Notes: a model not told the origin generated them from the sequence alone. Counted from the stretch's first letter, positions 9,581-18,608 are shown. The stretch is DNA of 64,000 bases from Simplicispira hankyongi (GCF_003570885.1 NZ_QXJC01000007.1:157489-221488), one strand, 5' to 3'. Made by a program: numbers and translations.

Positions 9581-10654
9581 TCAGGCTGCCAGTGGTTCTT
9601 CGTGCATGGCCTCGATCTGGTCTTCCAGCAAGGCGATCTGCCCGCTCCAGTAGTCGCTTGAGCCAAACCAGGGGAAGTTGATCGGAAAGATCGGGTCGTG
9701 CCAGCGCCGTGCCAGCCAGGCGCTGTAGTGGATGAGGCGCAGCGTGCGCAGCGGCTCGATCAGGGCCAGTTCGCGCCGGTCGAAGCTGCGGAACTGCTCG
9801 TAGCCCTCCAGCAGCGCACTCAATTGTCCGGTGCGCTGGCGCCGGTCGCCCGAGAGCAGCATCCACAAGTCCTGCACCGCTGGCCCACTGCGCGCGTCGT
9901 CCAGGTCGACAAAGTGCGGGCCGCCGCGGCCCCACTCATCCAGCGGGGTCCAGAGAATGTTGCCGGGGTGGCAGTCGCCATGCAGGCGGATCTGGGTGGA
10001 GGTTTTAAGGCTAAATTGGCCTCCGGCGCTTGATGGAACAGCGCTGGCAGCTATGGTTTCAAGAGCGCGCTGGCACACGTCCAGCCAGCGCGATTGCATG
10101 TCCAGCGGCACGGCGGCATGCGCCACCAGCCAGTCGCGTGGTTCTTCGCCAAAGCTCTGCACGTCCAGCGCCGGGCGCTCGGCAAACGGCCTGGCCGCGC
10201 CCACGGTGTGCAGGCGCGCGAGGAAGCGGCCTATCCATTCCAGCACCTCCCAATCGTCCAGCTCGGGCGTGCGGCCGCCGCGCCAGGGGCTCACCGAGAA
10301 GAGGAAATCGCCATGCTGGTGCACCGTCTGGCCACCCAGCACCAGCGGCGCCACGGCCGGCACCTCGGCCTCCACCAGCTCGGCGGCAAAGGCGTGTTCT
10401 TCGAGGATTTGCGCCCGGCTCCAGCGCTGCGGCCGGTAGAACTTGGCGACGACGCGCTCGCCGTCTTCCAGCGTGGCCTGGTAGACCCGGTTCTCGTACG
10501 ACGACAGCGCCATCAGGCGCCCATCGCCATACAGGCCGACGCTGGCCAGGGCGTCGAGCACCTGGTCGGGGCTCAGGCGCGCGTAGGGGTGCGGGTCGGT
10601 GCCGGTTGCGTGGTTTTCGAAGGGAGGCTGTTCAGTGGCGTCGGGTGGGCTCAT
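9581..10654 (-). CDS. srkA: SrkA/RdoA-type stress response Ser/Thr protein kinase
   Basis: About 357 residues from ATG 10654, which overlaps the stop of the upstream DUF2855 gene (ATGA). It shows the aminoglycoside-phosphotransferase-like kinase fold of SrkA: YENRVYQ near the N-terminus, VVAKFYRPQRW with the ATP-binding Lys, catalytic RLHGDCHPGNILW, and metal-binding FVDLDDARSGP. E. coli SrkA (328 aa) protects against stress-induced death. An odd feature is a stretch just before the catalytic loop (about ETIAASAVPSSAGGQFSLKT) that is encoded by a copy of the dispersed palindromic repeat, so part of the protein seems to be recruited repeat sequence. Confidence 0.88.
   Translation of the reverse strand: MSPPDATEQPPFENHATGTDPHPYARLSPDQVLDALASVGLYGDGRLMALSSYENRVYQATLEDGERVVAKFYRPQRWSRAQILEEHAFAAELVEAEVPAVAPLVLGGQTVHQHGDFLFSVSPWRGGRTPELDDWEVLEWIGRFLARLHTVGAARPFAERPALDVQSFGEEPRDWLVAHAAVPLDMQSRWLDVCQRALETIAASAVPSSAGGQFSLKTSTQIRLHGDCHPGNILWTPLDEWGRGGPHFVDLDDARSGPAVQDLWMLLSGDRRQRTGQLSALLEGYEQFRSFDRRELALIEPLRTLRLIHYSAWLARRWHDPIFPINFPWFGSSDYWSGQIALLEDQIEAMHEEPLAA
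10009..10056. repeat. Dispersed palindromic repeat, copy 4, inside the srkA reading frame
   Basis: The plus strand reads CTAAATTGGCCTCCGGCGCT, then TGATGGAACAGCGCTGGCAGC and TAT, the same order of blocks as the intergenic copies (TTGGCCTCTAGCGCTT ... AAGCGCTAGCAGCTAT) with scattered substitutions. It is translated in frame on the minus strand. Boundaries are approximate. Confidence 0.6.
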
Positions 10655-11766
10655 GCCCCATTGTCGCCCTCGCCGCGCTCTGCCTGCAGACTGGCGATGT
10701 GGCCGGTGCGCGGATCGCCGTGGCCGGCGAGCACATCCTGGAACAAGGCCTGCGTGGCCTCGGGGCCGAGGTGCCGCTGCACCACCAGCCAGGGCGCGGG
10801 CGGCGATTGCACTGCGGTGCGCAATTGGTTCCAGGCGCCCACCAGGCGATCGTTCAGCCCTTGCGCGCCCCACTCGCCGTGGCGTTTCTTGACCTGTGCG
10901 GGGGCGAAGAACATCACCGGGCGCGGCCCTGGCAACTGCCCGGCGCCGCCCAGGTCCTGCACGTGGCTGGCGCCGACGGAGCAGCTGTAGGCCAGCCCCG
11001 TAAAGTGCGCGTGGATGCGCTTTCGCAAGGCCACGCTGCCGGCGAAATCGATGTAGACACTGGCCTGGGCACCGCCGAGTTGCTCCAGGGCATCGTAGGC
11101 CAGCACGCGGTCGTAGCAGCCCAGGCTCTCGCAGAACGCCACGTTGTCGGGTGAGGTGAGGCCCACCACCTCCAGGCCGCCGCGCTGCGCCAGTTGAAAC
11201 GCCGTGCCCCAGGCGGTCTTGCTGGAGGCGCTGGAGAGCAGCAGGCGGCGCGCGCCGAAGAACTGCTGGTCGGCCAGAAAGTCGTCGATCAGCCAGGACG
11301 TGACGAACAGCGGGCGCAAGAGCGCCTGCAGGTCTTCGTTGTCGTTCCGGTAGAACGGGTCGGCGCTGCTGCGCAGGTAGTGGTTGTAGACCGCGTGCAA
11401 TCCCGCGCGGTGCGCTGCGCCATCGCTGAACCCGGCGGCGTTGGCGCGCTCGGGCGAGAGCACCGCGCTGCTCGCCATGGGCCAGTAGCCGTACAGGCGC
11501 TCGCCGACGGCGATGTCGGGGTGCGCAGATTCCACCACCGTGCCAAAGCCCCAGACCGGCACGATGCCCCAGCCCTCTTCACCGCTGGGAAAGAAGCCCC
11601 AGTAGTTCAGCAGGTCGCCCAGGGCCGCGTAGGTGACGTTGTTGGCGGTGAGCGCGAACGCATCGACGCGCACGCGCACCTGGCCATCGACAAGGGGCGT
11701 GTCGGGTGCCGAAACAAGGCGGGTGGTGGCCAGTTGGTTCTGGCGAACGAGGAGGGTGGTGGTCAT
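10651..11766 (-). CDS. DUF2855 family protein, MDR-like fold
   Basis: 371 residues from ATG 11766. The sequence LVDGQVRVRVDAFALTANNVTYAALGDLLNYWGFFP resembles the N-terminal domain of medium-chain dehydrogenases, and RRLLLSSASSKTAWGTAFQLAQRGGLEVVGLTS the nucleotide-binding half, but the canonical GxGxxG is replaced. This is the DUF2855 pattern; catalytic activity is not established. The gene is coupled by ATGA overlap to the srkA gene, suggesting shared expression, perhaps in stress protection. Confidence 0.75.
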   Translation of the reverse strand: MTTTLLVRQNQLATTRLVSAPDTPLVDGQVRVRVDAFALTANNVTYAALGDLLNYWGFFPSGEEGWGIVPVWGFGTVVESAHPDIAVGERLYGYWPMASSAVLSPERANAAGFSDGAAHRAGLHAVYNHYLRSSADPFYRNDNEDLQALLRPLFVTSWLIDDFLADQQFFGARRLLLSSASSKTAWGTAFQLAQRGGLEVVGLTSPDNVAFCESLGCYDRVLAYDALEQLGGAQASVYIDFAGSVALRKRIHAHFTGLAYSCSVGASHVQDLGGAGQLPGPRPVMFFAPAQVKKRHGEWGAQGLNDRLVGAWNQLRTAVQSPPAPWLVVQRHLGPEATQALFQDVLAGHGDPRTGHIASLQAERGEGDNGA

Positions 11767-11904
11767 TTCGCGACAGTAGCCCAAAGCGGTGGGCGTCTCA
11801 ATGCCTGGGAGAGCCTTGTGAGACAGCGGGCACAAGGCCGGCCACGGCGACAATGGGCCTTTGCGCGAAACGCCCGGCTTCGGCCGGACAGACAAGGTGC
11901 CCCC

Positions 11905-12321
11905 GTGCCCGCTTTGAACAAACGACTGCACATCGCACGCCGCGGCGTGTTGTATTCGCTGGTGCTGTGCACGCTGATTCTGCTGATCGGCGGCGTGGGC
12001 TTCTGGGCCTTGGACCCGGGTGTGAAGACCTTGGCCGACGGCCTGTGGCTGGCCTTCACCACGGCGGCCACGGTGGGCTATGGCGATATCGTGCCCAGCA
12101 CCCACGCCTCGCGCGGCTTTGCGGTGCTGGTGGTGCTGCTGGGTCTGGCGGTGCTGTCGCTGGCGACGGCCTCGCTGGCGGCCATCTTTGTGGAAAAGGA
12201 CGCGCAGGCCGACGAGGTGGTGTTCGAAGAAGACCTTGCCGGCGAGATCAGCCTGCTGCGCGACGACATCCGCGTCTTGCGCGAGGAAGTGCGGGCGCTG
12301 CGCCAGCAGCCGCCCGCTTGA
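11905..12321 (+). CDS. Small two-TM potassium channel protein
   Basis: About 138 residues from GTG 11905; the frame is open upstream, but that part is antisense to the DUF2855 gene. Two hydrophobic segments (YSLVLCTLILLIGGVGFWAL and FAVLVVLLGLAVLSLATASLAAIF) flank a pore helix and the selectivity filter TVGYGD, followed by an acidic, heptad-rich C-terminal helix (LLRDDIRVLREEVRALRQ) probably used for tetramerisation. It should form a K+-selective inner-membrane channel. No RCK/TrkA regulatory domain is attached. It is divergent from DUF2855. Confidence 0.85.
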   Translation: MPALNKRLHIARRGVLYSLVLCTLILLIGGVGFWALDPGVKTLADGLWLAFTTAATVGYGDIVPSTHASRGFAVLVVLLGLAVLSLATASLAAIFVEKDAQADEVVFEEDLAGEISLLRDDIRVLREEVRALRQQPPA

Positions 12322-12336
12322 ATCCCGCCTGTGTGC

Positions 12337-12753
12337 TTATGCCAGGGTGATGTTCACGTCGATGTTGCCGCGCGTTGCGTTGGAGTACGGGCACACCTGG
12401 TGGGCGGCGTCGATCAGCTTTTGCGCAGCATCACGGTCCATGCCAGGCAGTGATACCTTCATGCGCACGGCAATGCCGTAGGCGTTGGGGATGGGGCCCA
12501 GGTCCACTTCGGCGTCCACGGCCAGGTCTTGCGGCAGCGTGAGCTGCGTCTTGCCGGCCACGGCCTTCATGGCGCCGATGAAGCAGGCCGAGTAGCCGGC
12601 GGCAAACATCTGCTCGGGGTTGGTGCCGGTGCCAGGCGTGCCGGGCGAAGAGAGCTTTACGTCCAGGCGGCCGTCGTCGCTGCGGGACGACCCTTCGCGG
12701 CCGCCGATGGTGTGGGCTTTGGCGGTGTACAGAACTTTTTCGAGCGTGGTCAT
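12337..12753 (-). CDS. ohr: Organic hydroperoxide resistance protein Ohr
   Basis: 138 residues. This OsmC/Ohr-fold thiol peroxidase reduces organic hydroperoxides in the cytoplasm. The two redox cysteines are present: C57 in AAGYSACFIG and C121 in HQVCPYSNATRGN; the MTTLEKVLYTAKAHTIGGREG start is typical. It lies 11 bases downstream of the ohrR gene on the same strand, so the two form an operon under the operator upstream of ohrR. Confidence 0.93.
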   Translation of the reverse strand: MTTLEKVLYTAKAHTIGGREGSSRSDDGRLDVKLSSPGTPGTGTNPEQMFAAGYSACFIGAMKAVAGKTQLTLPQDLAVDAEVDLGPIPNAYGIAVRMKVSLPGMDRDAAQKLIDAAHQVCPYSNATRGNIDVNITLA

Positions 12754-12764
12754 GGTGGGTTCCT

Positions 12765-13271
12765 TCAAGGTTGTGCCTGCGGTGCAGGCGGGGGACAAAC
12801 GGAATCTGTGGCCATGCCGACAGCGGCGAGGGTGCCGCGCAACGCCTGCAGTTGGCACTTCAGCGCGTGGATTTGCGGCAATTCGAGCTGGCTGTAGGCG
12901 CGCACACAGGCCGGTACGCTGCGCGCCTGCTGCTGCAGCGCGCGACCCGCCGGGGTGAGGGCGATGCGCACGCGCCGCTCGTCCGCGCTGTCGCGGGTGC
13001 GCTGCAGCCAACCCGCAGCCTCCAGGCGCTTGAGCAGCGGAGTGAGCGTGCCGGAATCGAGAAACAGGCGCTCGCCGATGCTGGAGACAGGCAGATCGTC
13101 CTGCTCCCACAGCACCAGGAGCACCAGGTATTGGGGGTAGGTGAGGCCTAGGGCATCCAGCAGCGGCTTGTACACCTTGGTCATGGCAAGCGACGCCGAA
13201 TACAGCGCGAAACAGAGCTGGTGGTCGAGCAGCAGTTCGGGTGGGCTGGAGGGCGGGAGTCGCGATAGCAT
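12765..13271 (-). CDS. ohrR: MarR-family organic peroxide sensor OhrR
   Basis: About 168 residues from ATG 13271. C20 in [18 protein letters not shown] is the conserved peroxide-sensing cysteine of Ohr[13 protein letters not shown], then [21 protein letters not shown] (recognition helix region) and [14 protein letters not shown] (wing) complete the MarR winged helix. Oxidation of the Cys should release the repressor from its operator and induce ohr. The C-terminal ~45 residues are longer than in Xanthomonas OhrR. Operator-like palindromes lie directly upstream. Confidence 0.92.
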   Translation of the reverse strand: MLSRLPPSSPPELLLDHQLCFALYSASLAMTKVYKPLLDALGLTYPQYLVLLVLWEQDDLPVSSIGERLFLDSGTLTPLLKRLEAAGWLQRTRDSADERRVRIALTPAGRALQQQARSVPACVRAYSQLELPQIHALKCQLQALRGTLAAVGMATDSVCPPPAPQAQP

Positions 13272-13284
13272 GGCCAAATTGTAG

Positions 13285-13318
13285 CGGACAATTAAATTGT
13301 GCGCAATGTAATTGTCCG
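13285..13318. promoter_or_regulatory. Probable OhrR operator
   Basis: ACAATTAAATTGT at 13288-13300 is a perfect palindrome, and CGGACAATT (13285-13293) is repeated inverted as AATTGTCCG (13310-13318). OhrR proteins bind AT-rich ACAATT/AATTGT-type dyads, and the site is 14-47 bases upstream of the ohrR start, so autoregulation of ohrR-ohr is expected. Two overlapping dyads suggest two dimers. Confidence 0.7.
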
Positions 13319-13350
13319 ATATGCATGGCGGTGCAGTGCGTTGGCTGCGC

Positions 13351-13384
13351 GGGGGTTCATCGGGGCCAGACCCAATGAACCCCC
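13351..13384. terminator. Hairpin downstream of the hydroxybutyryl-CoA dehydrogenase gene
   Basis: GGGGGTTCAT (13351-13360) and ATGAACCCCC (13375-13384) are exact inverted complements around a 14-base loop, starting 19 bases after the stop of the minus-strand dehydrogenase gene. There is no T tract, so it may be a Rho-assisted terminator or merely a stabilising 3' structure. Confidence 0.4.
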
Positions 13385-13403
13385 GATAAACCCCCATGAA
13401 CCG

Positions 13404-14252
13404 TCAGTACCCGTACACGCCGCGCCCTGTCTTGCGCCCAAGGTGCCCTGCGGCCACCAGCTCTTTGAGCAGTGGGCAGGCGCGGTATTTGCTGTCGCCG
13501 AACTCCTGCAGGTAGACCTCCATCACCGCCAGGCACACGTCCAGGCCAATCATGTCGGCCAGAGCCAGCGGGCCGATGGGCTGGTTGCAGCCAAGCTTCA
13601 TGCCGGCGTCGATGTCTTCGGGTGTGGCCAGGCCTTCGGCCAGTACGAAGAAAGCTTCGTTGATCATGGGCACCAGGATGCGGTTGACGACAAAGCCCGG
13701 CGCGTTCTTCACCGTGATGGGCGACTTGCCCAGCCGCAGCGCCAGTGCCTTGACAGCGTCGTGCGTGGCATCGCTCGTTTGCACACCGCGAATCAGCTCC
13801 ACCAGCGCCATCATCGGCACCGGGTTGAAGAAATGCATACCGATGAAATGGCCAGGGCGCGAAGTGGCGGCCGCCAGTTTGGTGATCGAGATCGACGAGG
13901 TGTTCGATGCGATCAGCACCTCGGGCCCCGCCATGGCGTCGACCTGCTTCAAGATCTTGAGCTTGAGCTCGTAGTTCTCCGTCGCCGCCTCGATGATGAG
14001 CTGTGCGCCCTTGAGGTCGGCGTAATTCGTCGAAGTGTGGATGTGCGCCAATGCGGCATCCTTGTCGGCGCCGCTGATCTTTTCCTTCTTGATCAGGCGG
14101 TCCAGGCTGTTGGCGACTGTTGCGACGCCCTTGAGGACGGCCGCGTCCGAGATATCCACCATCACCACGTCCACGCCCGCCACTGCGCAGGCCTGCGCGA
14201 TGCCGTTGCCCATGGTGCCCGCGCCGATGATGCCAACCTTTGTGATTTCCAT
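13404..14252 (-). CDS. 3-hydroxybutyryl-CoA dehydrogenase
   Basis: 282 residues from ATG 14252 (MEITKVGIIGAGTMGNG). The NAD-binding Rossmann motif GAGTMGNGIAQACA is N-terminal; the catalytic His is in HFIGMHFFNPVPMM with the paired Glu in LIIEAATENYELK, and the SNTSSISITKLA segment is typical. The C-terminal helical domain ends KTGRGVYGY. It oxidises (S)-3-hydroxybutyryl-CoA, or in reverse makes it, in fatty-acid, aromatic or butanoate/PHB metabolism; no partner genes are adjacent. It is divergent from the GMC oxidoreductase. Confidence 0.92.
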   Translation of the reverse strand: MEITKVGIIGAGTMGNGIAQACAVAGVDVVMVDISDAAVLKGVATVANSLDRLIKKEKISGADKDAALAHIHTSTNYADLKGAQLIIEAATENYELKLKILKQVDAMAGPEVLIASNTSSISITKLAAATSRPGHFIGMHFFNPVPMMALVELIRGVQTSDATHDAVKALALRLGKSPITVKNAPGFVVNRILVPMINEAFFVLAEGLATPEDIDAGMKLGCNQPIGPLALADMIGLDVCLAVMEVYLQEFGDSKYRACPLLKELVAAGHLGRKTGRGVYGY

Positions 14253-14374
14253 ATAGAGAGCTCTCTTCAAAGTGAAACAGACCTGAACGATGGTAGCGAG
14301 AATCGCCTGCGCTTGCGGTTAAGGTGCGCCAGAGCCGCCGCTCGAAGACGGTGGCCCCACAACCAAGGAGACCC

Positions 14375-15964
14375 ATGTTCGACTACATCGTGATTGGCGG
14401 CGGCTCGGCCGGCTGCGTGCTGGCGGGGCGCCTCAGCGAAGACCCGGCGGTGCGCGTGTGCCTGCTGGAGGCCGGCAAACCCGACAGCAGTGTGCTGATT
14501 CACTGCCCGGCTGGCCTGGCTGTGATGGCCAAGTACGAACTCAACGGCTGGGGCCAGAACACCACGCCCCAGCCCGGTCTGAACGGCCGCCGGGGCTACC
14601 AGCCGCGCGGCAAGGTGCTGGGGGGGTCCAGCTCGATCAACGCCATGATCTACGCGCGCGGCCAGCACGCGGACTACGACCACTGGGCGGCGCAGGGCAA
14701 CCCCGGCTGGGCGTGGGACGACGTGTTGCCTTACTTCAAGCGCTCCGAACACAACGAGCGCGGCGCCGACGCATTGCACGGCAGCGGCGGGCCGCTCAAC
14801 GTCATGGACCTGCGCTCGCCCAACCCCTTTGCGCAGTATTTTGTTGACGCCGGCGTGCAGGCTGGCGAAGTCCGCAACGGCGACTTCAACGGCCCTTCGC
14901 AGGAAGGCGTGGGCCTGTACCAGGTCACGCACAAGAACGGCGAGCGCTTCAGCGCCGCCAAGGGGTATCTCACGCCGCACCTCTCCAGGCCGAACCTGCG
15001 GGTGATTACCGGCGCGCGCGCCACGCGTATCGTGCTCGACGGCAAGCGCGCGGTGGGTGTCGAGTACGAGCAGGGCGGTGTGCGCCAGACGCTGCGCTGT
15101 TCGCGCGAAGTGCTGCTGTCGGCCGGCGCGCTGCTCTCGCCGCAGTTGCTGATGCTCTCGGGCATCGGGCCGGGCACGCAGCTGCAGCAGCACGCAATTG
15201 CCGTGGCGCACGATCTGCCCGGCGTCGGCCTGCATTTGCACGACCACGTGGATGTCGTGCAGGTCATGGACGCGCCGGGCCTCTACGACCTGTTCGGTAT
15301 TTCGCTCCCTGGCGCCCTGCGCATCCTGCGCGGCATCGGCGAGTGGCGCCGCGCGCGCAGCGGCATGCTGACCACCAACTTCGCCGAATCCGGCGGTTTC
15401 ATCAAGAGCCGCCCCGAGGAAGCCGCGCCGGATTTGCAACTGCACTTCGTCATCGGCAAGCTGGTGGACCATGGCCGCAAGACGGTGCTGGGCCACGGCT
15501 ACTCGTGCCACGTCTGCCTGCTGCAGCCCAAGAGCCGGGGCAGCGTGCAGCTCGCCAGCAGCGACCCCAATGCCTTGCCGCTGGTGGACCCGAACTTTCT
15601 CGGCGAGCAGGACGATATGGACCGCCTGGTGCGCGGCGTGCGCCGCATGCGTGAAATCCTGGGCCAGAGCGCGCTGGCAAAGTTTGGCGCGCGCGAGTCC
15701 AAGGCCTCTGCCGGCGCCACGAGCGACGCGCAGATCGAGCGGTTCATCCGCAACCACGCCGACACCATCTACCACCCGGTGGGGAGCTGCCGCATGGGGC
15801 CGGGGCCGCTCGACGTGGTGGACGCCGAGCTGCGCGTGCACGGCATGCAGGGCCTGCGGGTGGTGGACGCGTCCATCATGCCGCGCGTGGTCAGCGGCAA
15901 TACCAATGCGCCGACCATCATGATTGCCGAGAAGGCGGTGGATTTGCTGCGCGCTGCGGCGTGA
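14375..15964 (+). CDS. GMC-family FAD oxidoreductase (choline/alcohol dehydrogenase type)
   Basis: 529 residues from ATG 14375, with AAGGAG five bases upstream. FAD-binding [16 protein letters not shown] at the N-terminus, [20 protein letters not shown] (GMC signature 1), [20 protein letters not shown] (signature 2), and the catalytic His near [10 protein letters not shown] plus Asn in [16 protein letters not shown]. Members oxidise choline or aliphatic/aromatic alcohols to aldehydes. No betaine operon genes are beside it, so alcohol dehydrogenase is as likely as choline dehydrogenase. Confidence 0.88.
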   Translation: MFDYIVIGGGSAGCVLAGRLSEDPAVRVCLLEAGKPDSSVLIHCPAGLAVMAKYELNGWGQNTTPQPGLNGRRGYQPRGKVLGGSSSINAMIYARGQHADYDHWAAQGNPGWAWDDVLPYFKRSEHNERGADALHGSGGPLNVMDLRSPNPFAQYFVDAGVQAGEVRNGDFNGPSQEGVGLYQVTHKNGERFSAAKGYLTPHLSRPNLRVITGARATRIVLDGKRAVGVEYEQGGVRQTLRCSREVLLSAGALLSPQLLMLSGIGPGTQLQQHAIAVAHDLPGVGLHLHDHVDVVQVMDAPGLYDLFGISLPGALRILRGIGEWRRARSGMLTTNFAESGGFIKSRPEEAAPDLQLHFVIGKLVDHGRKTVLGHGYSCHVCLLQPKSRGSVQLASSDPNALPLVDPNFLGEQDDMDRLVRGVRRMREILGQSALAKFGARESKASAGATSDAQIERFIRNHADTIYHPVGSCRMGPGPLDVVDAELRVHGMQGLRVVDASIMPRVVSGNTNAPTIMIAEKAVDLLRAAA

Positions 15965-16076
15965 AAAACCGCACGCTTGCCGCCGATGCCTGGCGAAATA
16001 AGGATTTCTCAAGGGGCGGATAAGAAATTTTTAACGGCGATTTTCAAGCGGAATTTCTAGACTTCCTTTCATGGCT

Positions 16077-16097
16077 CTCCGGGCACCGTGCCCGGAG
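16077..16097 (+). promoter_or_regulatory. Hairpin covering the ribosome-binding site of the hemerythrin-like gene
   Basis: CTCCGGGCAC (16077-16086) and GTGCCCGGAG (16088-16097) are exact inverted complements. The right arm contains the GGAGG-type Shine-Dalgarno preceding ATG 16107. Folding would hide the site, so translation may be controlled or start instead at ATG 16146. No T tract follows, which argues against an ordinary terminator. Confidence 0.5.
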
Positions 16098-16106
16098 GGA
16101 CGAGCC

Positions 16107-16862
16107 ATGAAACGCAACGCGCCAGACGCGAAGGAAGCACTTGCCATGAAGTTCGACAGCGAGGAATTGACCGCCATTGCCCAACCGGAGGGCACCGTTC
16201 GGTGGGACATGTACGCCACCATTCACAAGGCCTTGCGCGCCTGCATGTGCGACGCGCTCGTGGCGGTGGGCCGCATGGACACTGACGACGACCTGGAGTG
16301 CGCCCAGACCTGCCAAAGCGTGCTGGGCCTCATGGACTTCTGCCACAGCCACGTGCAGCATGAGAACGCTTTCGTGCATCCCGCCATCGAGCAGCACGCA
16401 CCCGGAGAGAGCGCACGCGCCGCAGCCGAGCATGTGGAGCACGAAGCCGATATCGCGCGAATCGCCGCTGCTGCGACGCGGCTCATGGGTCTGCCTGCCG
16501 CGCTGCGTCGGGGCGAAGCGCACCGCCTCTACCACCAGCTCTCGCGCTTCGTCGCCCACAATTTCGAGCACATGCTCATGGAGGAACACCAGCACAACGC
16601 AGTGCTGTGGGCTGGGTTCAGCGACGCGCAGTTGCAGGGCATCGAGGATGCGCTGCGTGCCGCCATTCCCCCGCAGGAAATGATGGAAGACCTGCGCTGG
16701 ATGCTGCCGGCCCTCAGCCCTGCCGAGCGCGCCGGCCTGATGCGCGGCATGCGCGAGGAGGCGCCACTGCCGGCCTTTTCCGCGGCGCTCGCGCTGGCAC
16801 GCCAGCACCTGAACGCCACGCAATGGAGCAAGCTCGAAGGTGCGCTGGCGCAGGCGTCCTAG
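16107..16862 (+). CDS. Hemerythrin-like protein
   Basis: About 251 residues from ATG 16107 (GGAGG ten bases upstream); ATG 16146 with GAAGGAAG is an alternative. The first ~160 residues are a helical bundle rich in hemerythrin-type ligands: HSHVQHENAFVHPAIE, EHVEHEADI and HQLSRFVAHNFEHMLMEEHQHNAVLW, spaced as H...HxxxE...H...HxxxD/E. The C-terminal ~80 residues (QEMMEDLRWMLPALSPAERAGL) form a further helical part. A diiron site binding O2, NO or sensing oxygen is expected. No membrane segment. Confidence 0.75.
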   Translation: MKRNAPDAKEALAMKFDSEELTAIAQPEGTVRWDMYATIHKALRACMCDALVAVGRMDTDDDLECAQTCQSVLGLMDFCHSHVQHENAFVHPAIEQHAPGESARAAAEHVEHEADIARIAAAATRLMGLPAALRRGEAHRLYHQLSRFVAHNFEHMLMEEHQHNAVLWAGFSDAQLQGIEDALRAAIPPQEMMEDLRWMLPALSPAERAGLMRGMREEAPLPAFSAALALARQHLNATQWSKLEGALAQAS

Positions 16863-16874
16863 GCCGCTCGCTAC

Positions 16875-17245
16875 ATGCCAAGCTTCCACACCACCCAGAC
16901 GATTCGATCCGCGCGCCACAAGCGCTGGTGTGGGCGCTGTTGTCGGAGCTTGCGGCGTCGCCGGTCACGGAGTGGCGCGCAGGCACCGACTTTGCCTGGT
17001 GGAGTACCCACTCCGGCCTGCGAGTACGGGCCAGGCACACGCTGCATCCAGAGCCGCAAGGGGTGTGCCGCGTTTGCCTGGAGCTTCGGATGCCGGGTGC
17101 GCCGGGTTCCCGCGTTGCGTTGTTCGCCGGTGCGATAACAAAGCGGTACTTGGCGCTCAAGGCAGCGTGTCTTGCAGCGTACGCGCAGCTCGATGCTGCA
17201 GGCGTCAAGGCCGGCGCAGCCGACCCGAGGGAGGACTTGCCTTGA
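16875..17245 (+). pseudogene. SRPBCC-like protein, start region apparently frameshifted
   Basis: In the frame ending at 17245 a coherent protein runs from about 16893: SIRAPQALVWALLSELAASPVTEW, then GLRVRARHTLHPEPQGVCRV and the tail LFAGAITKRYLALKAACLAAYAQL, a pattern typical of SRPBCC/polyketide-cyclase-like proteins. This frame has no ATG; the only good start, ATG 16875 (MPSFHTTQTI), is in another frame and would join after insertion of one base near 16903. Either a one-base deletion has broken the gene or translation starts at a GTG about 16930. Function unknown. Confidence 0.4.
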
Positions 17246-17258
17246 GAGCGCAGGGCGC

Positions 17259-18608
17259 TCAGCGGGAAACCGTATCCAGTTCCACCGGGCGCTTGAGCAC
17301 CAGCCGCAGCCGCCCTCTGCCGGTCTTTTCCAGCCGGATGTGCGGGCTGTTTTCCTGCAGCCGCCGCTGCAGCAAGAGCAACCGCGCCTCCAGGTTGTCG
17401 GCCACGTCGGGCAGCTTGAGGCTTGCGTCCAGCCGCAGTTCGCGGTTGGAGAAATCCACCCGGCCCGTCGCAAGCGTTTCGCGCAGCAGCTTGCAGAAGA
17501 TGGCGCCGGCAACGCCCTTGATCAGATAGTCGTCGTTGAGGAATACGCTGTCGTTGGCGCTGAAATGGCGCACGCGCACGGGCGTTCCGGTGAGCGGCCG
17601 GGCGCTTGCCAGCGCAGGTTCGGCCGGTTCGGCGTGCTCTGCGAACGCGCGCAGCGGGTCCAGCGCCACCGCCAGTTGGCCGGCCAGTGCCACCAGCGCG
17701 TCTTCTTCCTGGTAGCCAAAGCGCATTTCGTCGGCGCTTTCCACGAACACCACGCCGAGCATGCGGCCGGCGGCCAGCAGGGGAATGGCCAGCTGGCTGC
17801 CTGGTGCATCGAGGCCGGGGTAGGGGATATCCTGCCCGGCGGGAGTGGCGTCGGCCGCCATGCTGCGGCGGATGGAATGCGTGTACAGGCTGGCGTGCGT
17901 CACATGGCTGATGCGCACCGCAGTGCGCTGCTGCGCTGCCACACCGATAACGCCCTGGCCAAGCCCCACTTCGGACCCCACGCCGGACTGCGCATAGCCC
18001 ATGCTCGCCACGGTGTAGAGCCGGCCGGTCGCGCTGTCGGGCAGCAGCACCATGGCGTGCTCCACGCCCATGTAGGCGCGCATGCCGGCAAACAAGGCCT
18101 GCACCAGGTCCTCCAGCGCGGTGCACTGCGCCAGGTCCTGGCAGCAGCGGCGCAGCGCGTGCAGCAGGTCGCAGCGGGCGGGCGCAGGGCTCAGGCCTTC
18201 ACCCGGCAGCGATTCAATGTCTTCGACGCGGTAGATGTCGGCCCCCCGCAGCACAAACACGTCGGCCATGCCTTCATGCGAGGCAATGCCCGCAAGTTGC
18301 GCCCGCATGCCTTCAAACAAGGGGCCGCAGTCCTCCGTGCGCAGATAGCGCAGATGCAACCGGTGCAGCAGCCCTGTGCCCGGGTCGGTCAGCAGCACCG
18401 TGGCGCAGGGGTTGACCAAGATGTTGCGCCGCGTTTTGTTGAAGAACTGGAACGACAGCGCGACATGCATCTCGTCCACGTACACCACCTGCGAGAGGTA
18501 GGCCACGTTGGGCATGCCTTCGGCATCGCAGGTCGCGACCATTCCGGGAACCGCGCCTTCCAGGCAGGCTCGCAGCGGCCGAAGGTCGGGTTCGGCGCGT
18601 GCCTTCAT
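17259..18608 (-). CDS. PNPOx-fold / GAF domain protein
   Basis: 449 residues. Residues 1-150 show a pyridoxamine-phosphate-oxidase-like flavin-binding fold (PGMVATCDAEGMPNVAYLSQVVYVDEMHVALSFQFFNKTRRNIL). Residues ~160-310 form a GAF domain (LVQALFAGMRAYMGVEHAMVLL ... SQLAIPLLAAGRMLGVVFVES). The last ~110 residues include FSNRELRLDASLKLPDVADNLEARLLLLQRRL, similar to the C-terminal DNA-binding-like region of GAF signalling proteins. It could be a redox or ligand sensor. Its start overlaps the stop of the upstream 18605-19114 gene by four bases, so two PNPOx-like proteins are co-translated. Confidence 0.7.
   Translation of the reverse strand: MKARAEPDLRPLRACLEGAVPGMVATCDAEGMPNVAYLSQVVYVDEMHVALSFQFFNKTRRNILVNPCATVLLTDPGTGLLHRLHLRYLRTEDCGPLFEGMRAQLAGIASHEGMADVFVLRGADIYRVEDIESLPGEGLSPAPARCDLLHALRRCCQDLAQCTALEDLVQALFAGMRAYMGVEHAMVLLPDSATGRLYTVASMGYAQSGVGSEVGLGQGVIGVAAQQRTAVRISHVTHASLYTHSIRRSMAADATPAGQDIPYPGLDAPGSQLAIPLLAAGRMLGVVFVESADEMRFGYQEEDALVALAGQLAVALDPLRAFAEHAEPAEPALASARPLTGTPVRVRHFSANDSVFLNDDYLIKGVAGAIFCKLLRETLATGRVDFSNRELRLDASLKLPDVADNLEARLLLLQRRLQENSPHIRLEKTGRGRLRLVLKRPVELDTVSR

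Noticed and set aside
11194..11904. Plus-strand extension upstream of the potassium channel
   Set aside because: It is antisense to the DUF2855 gene and Arg/Ala-rich.
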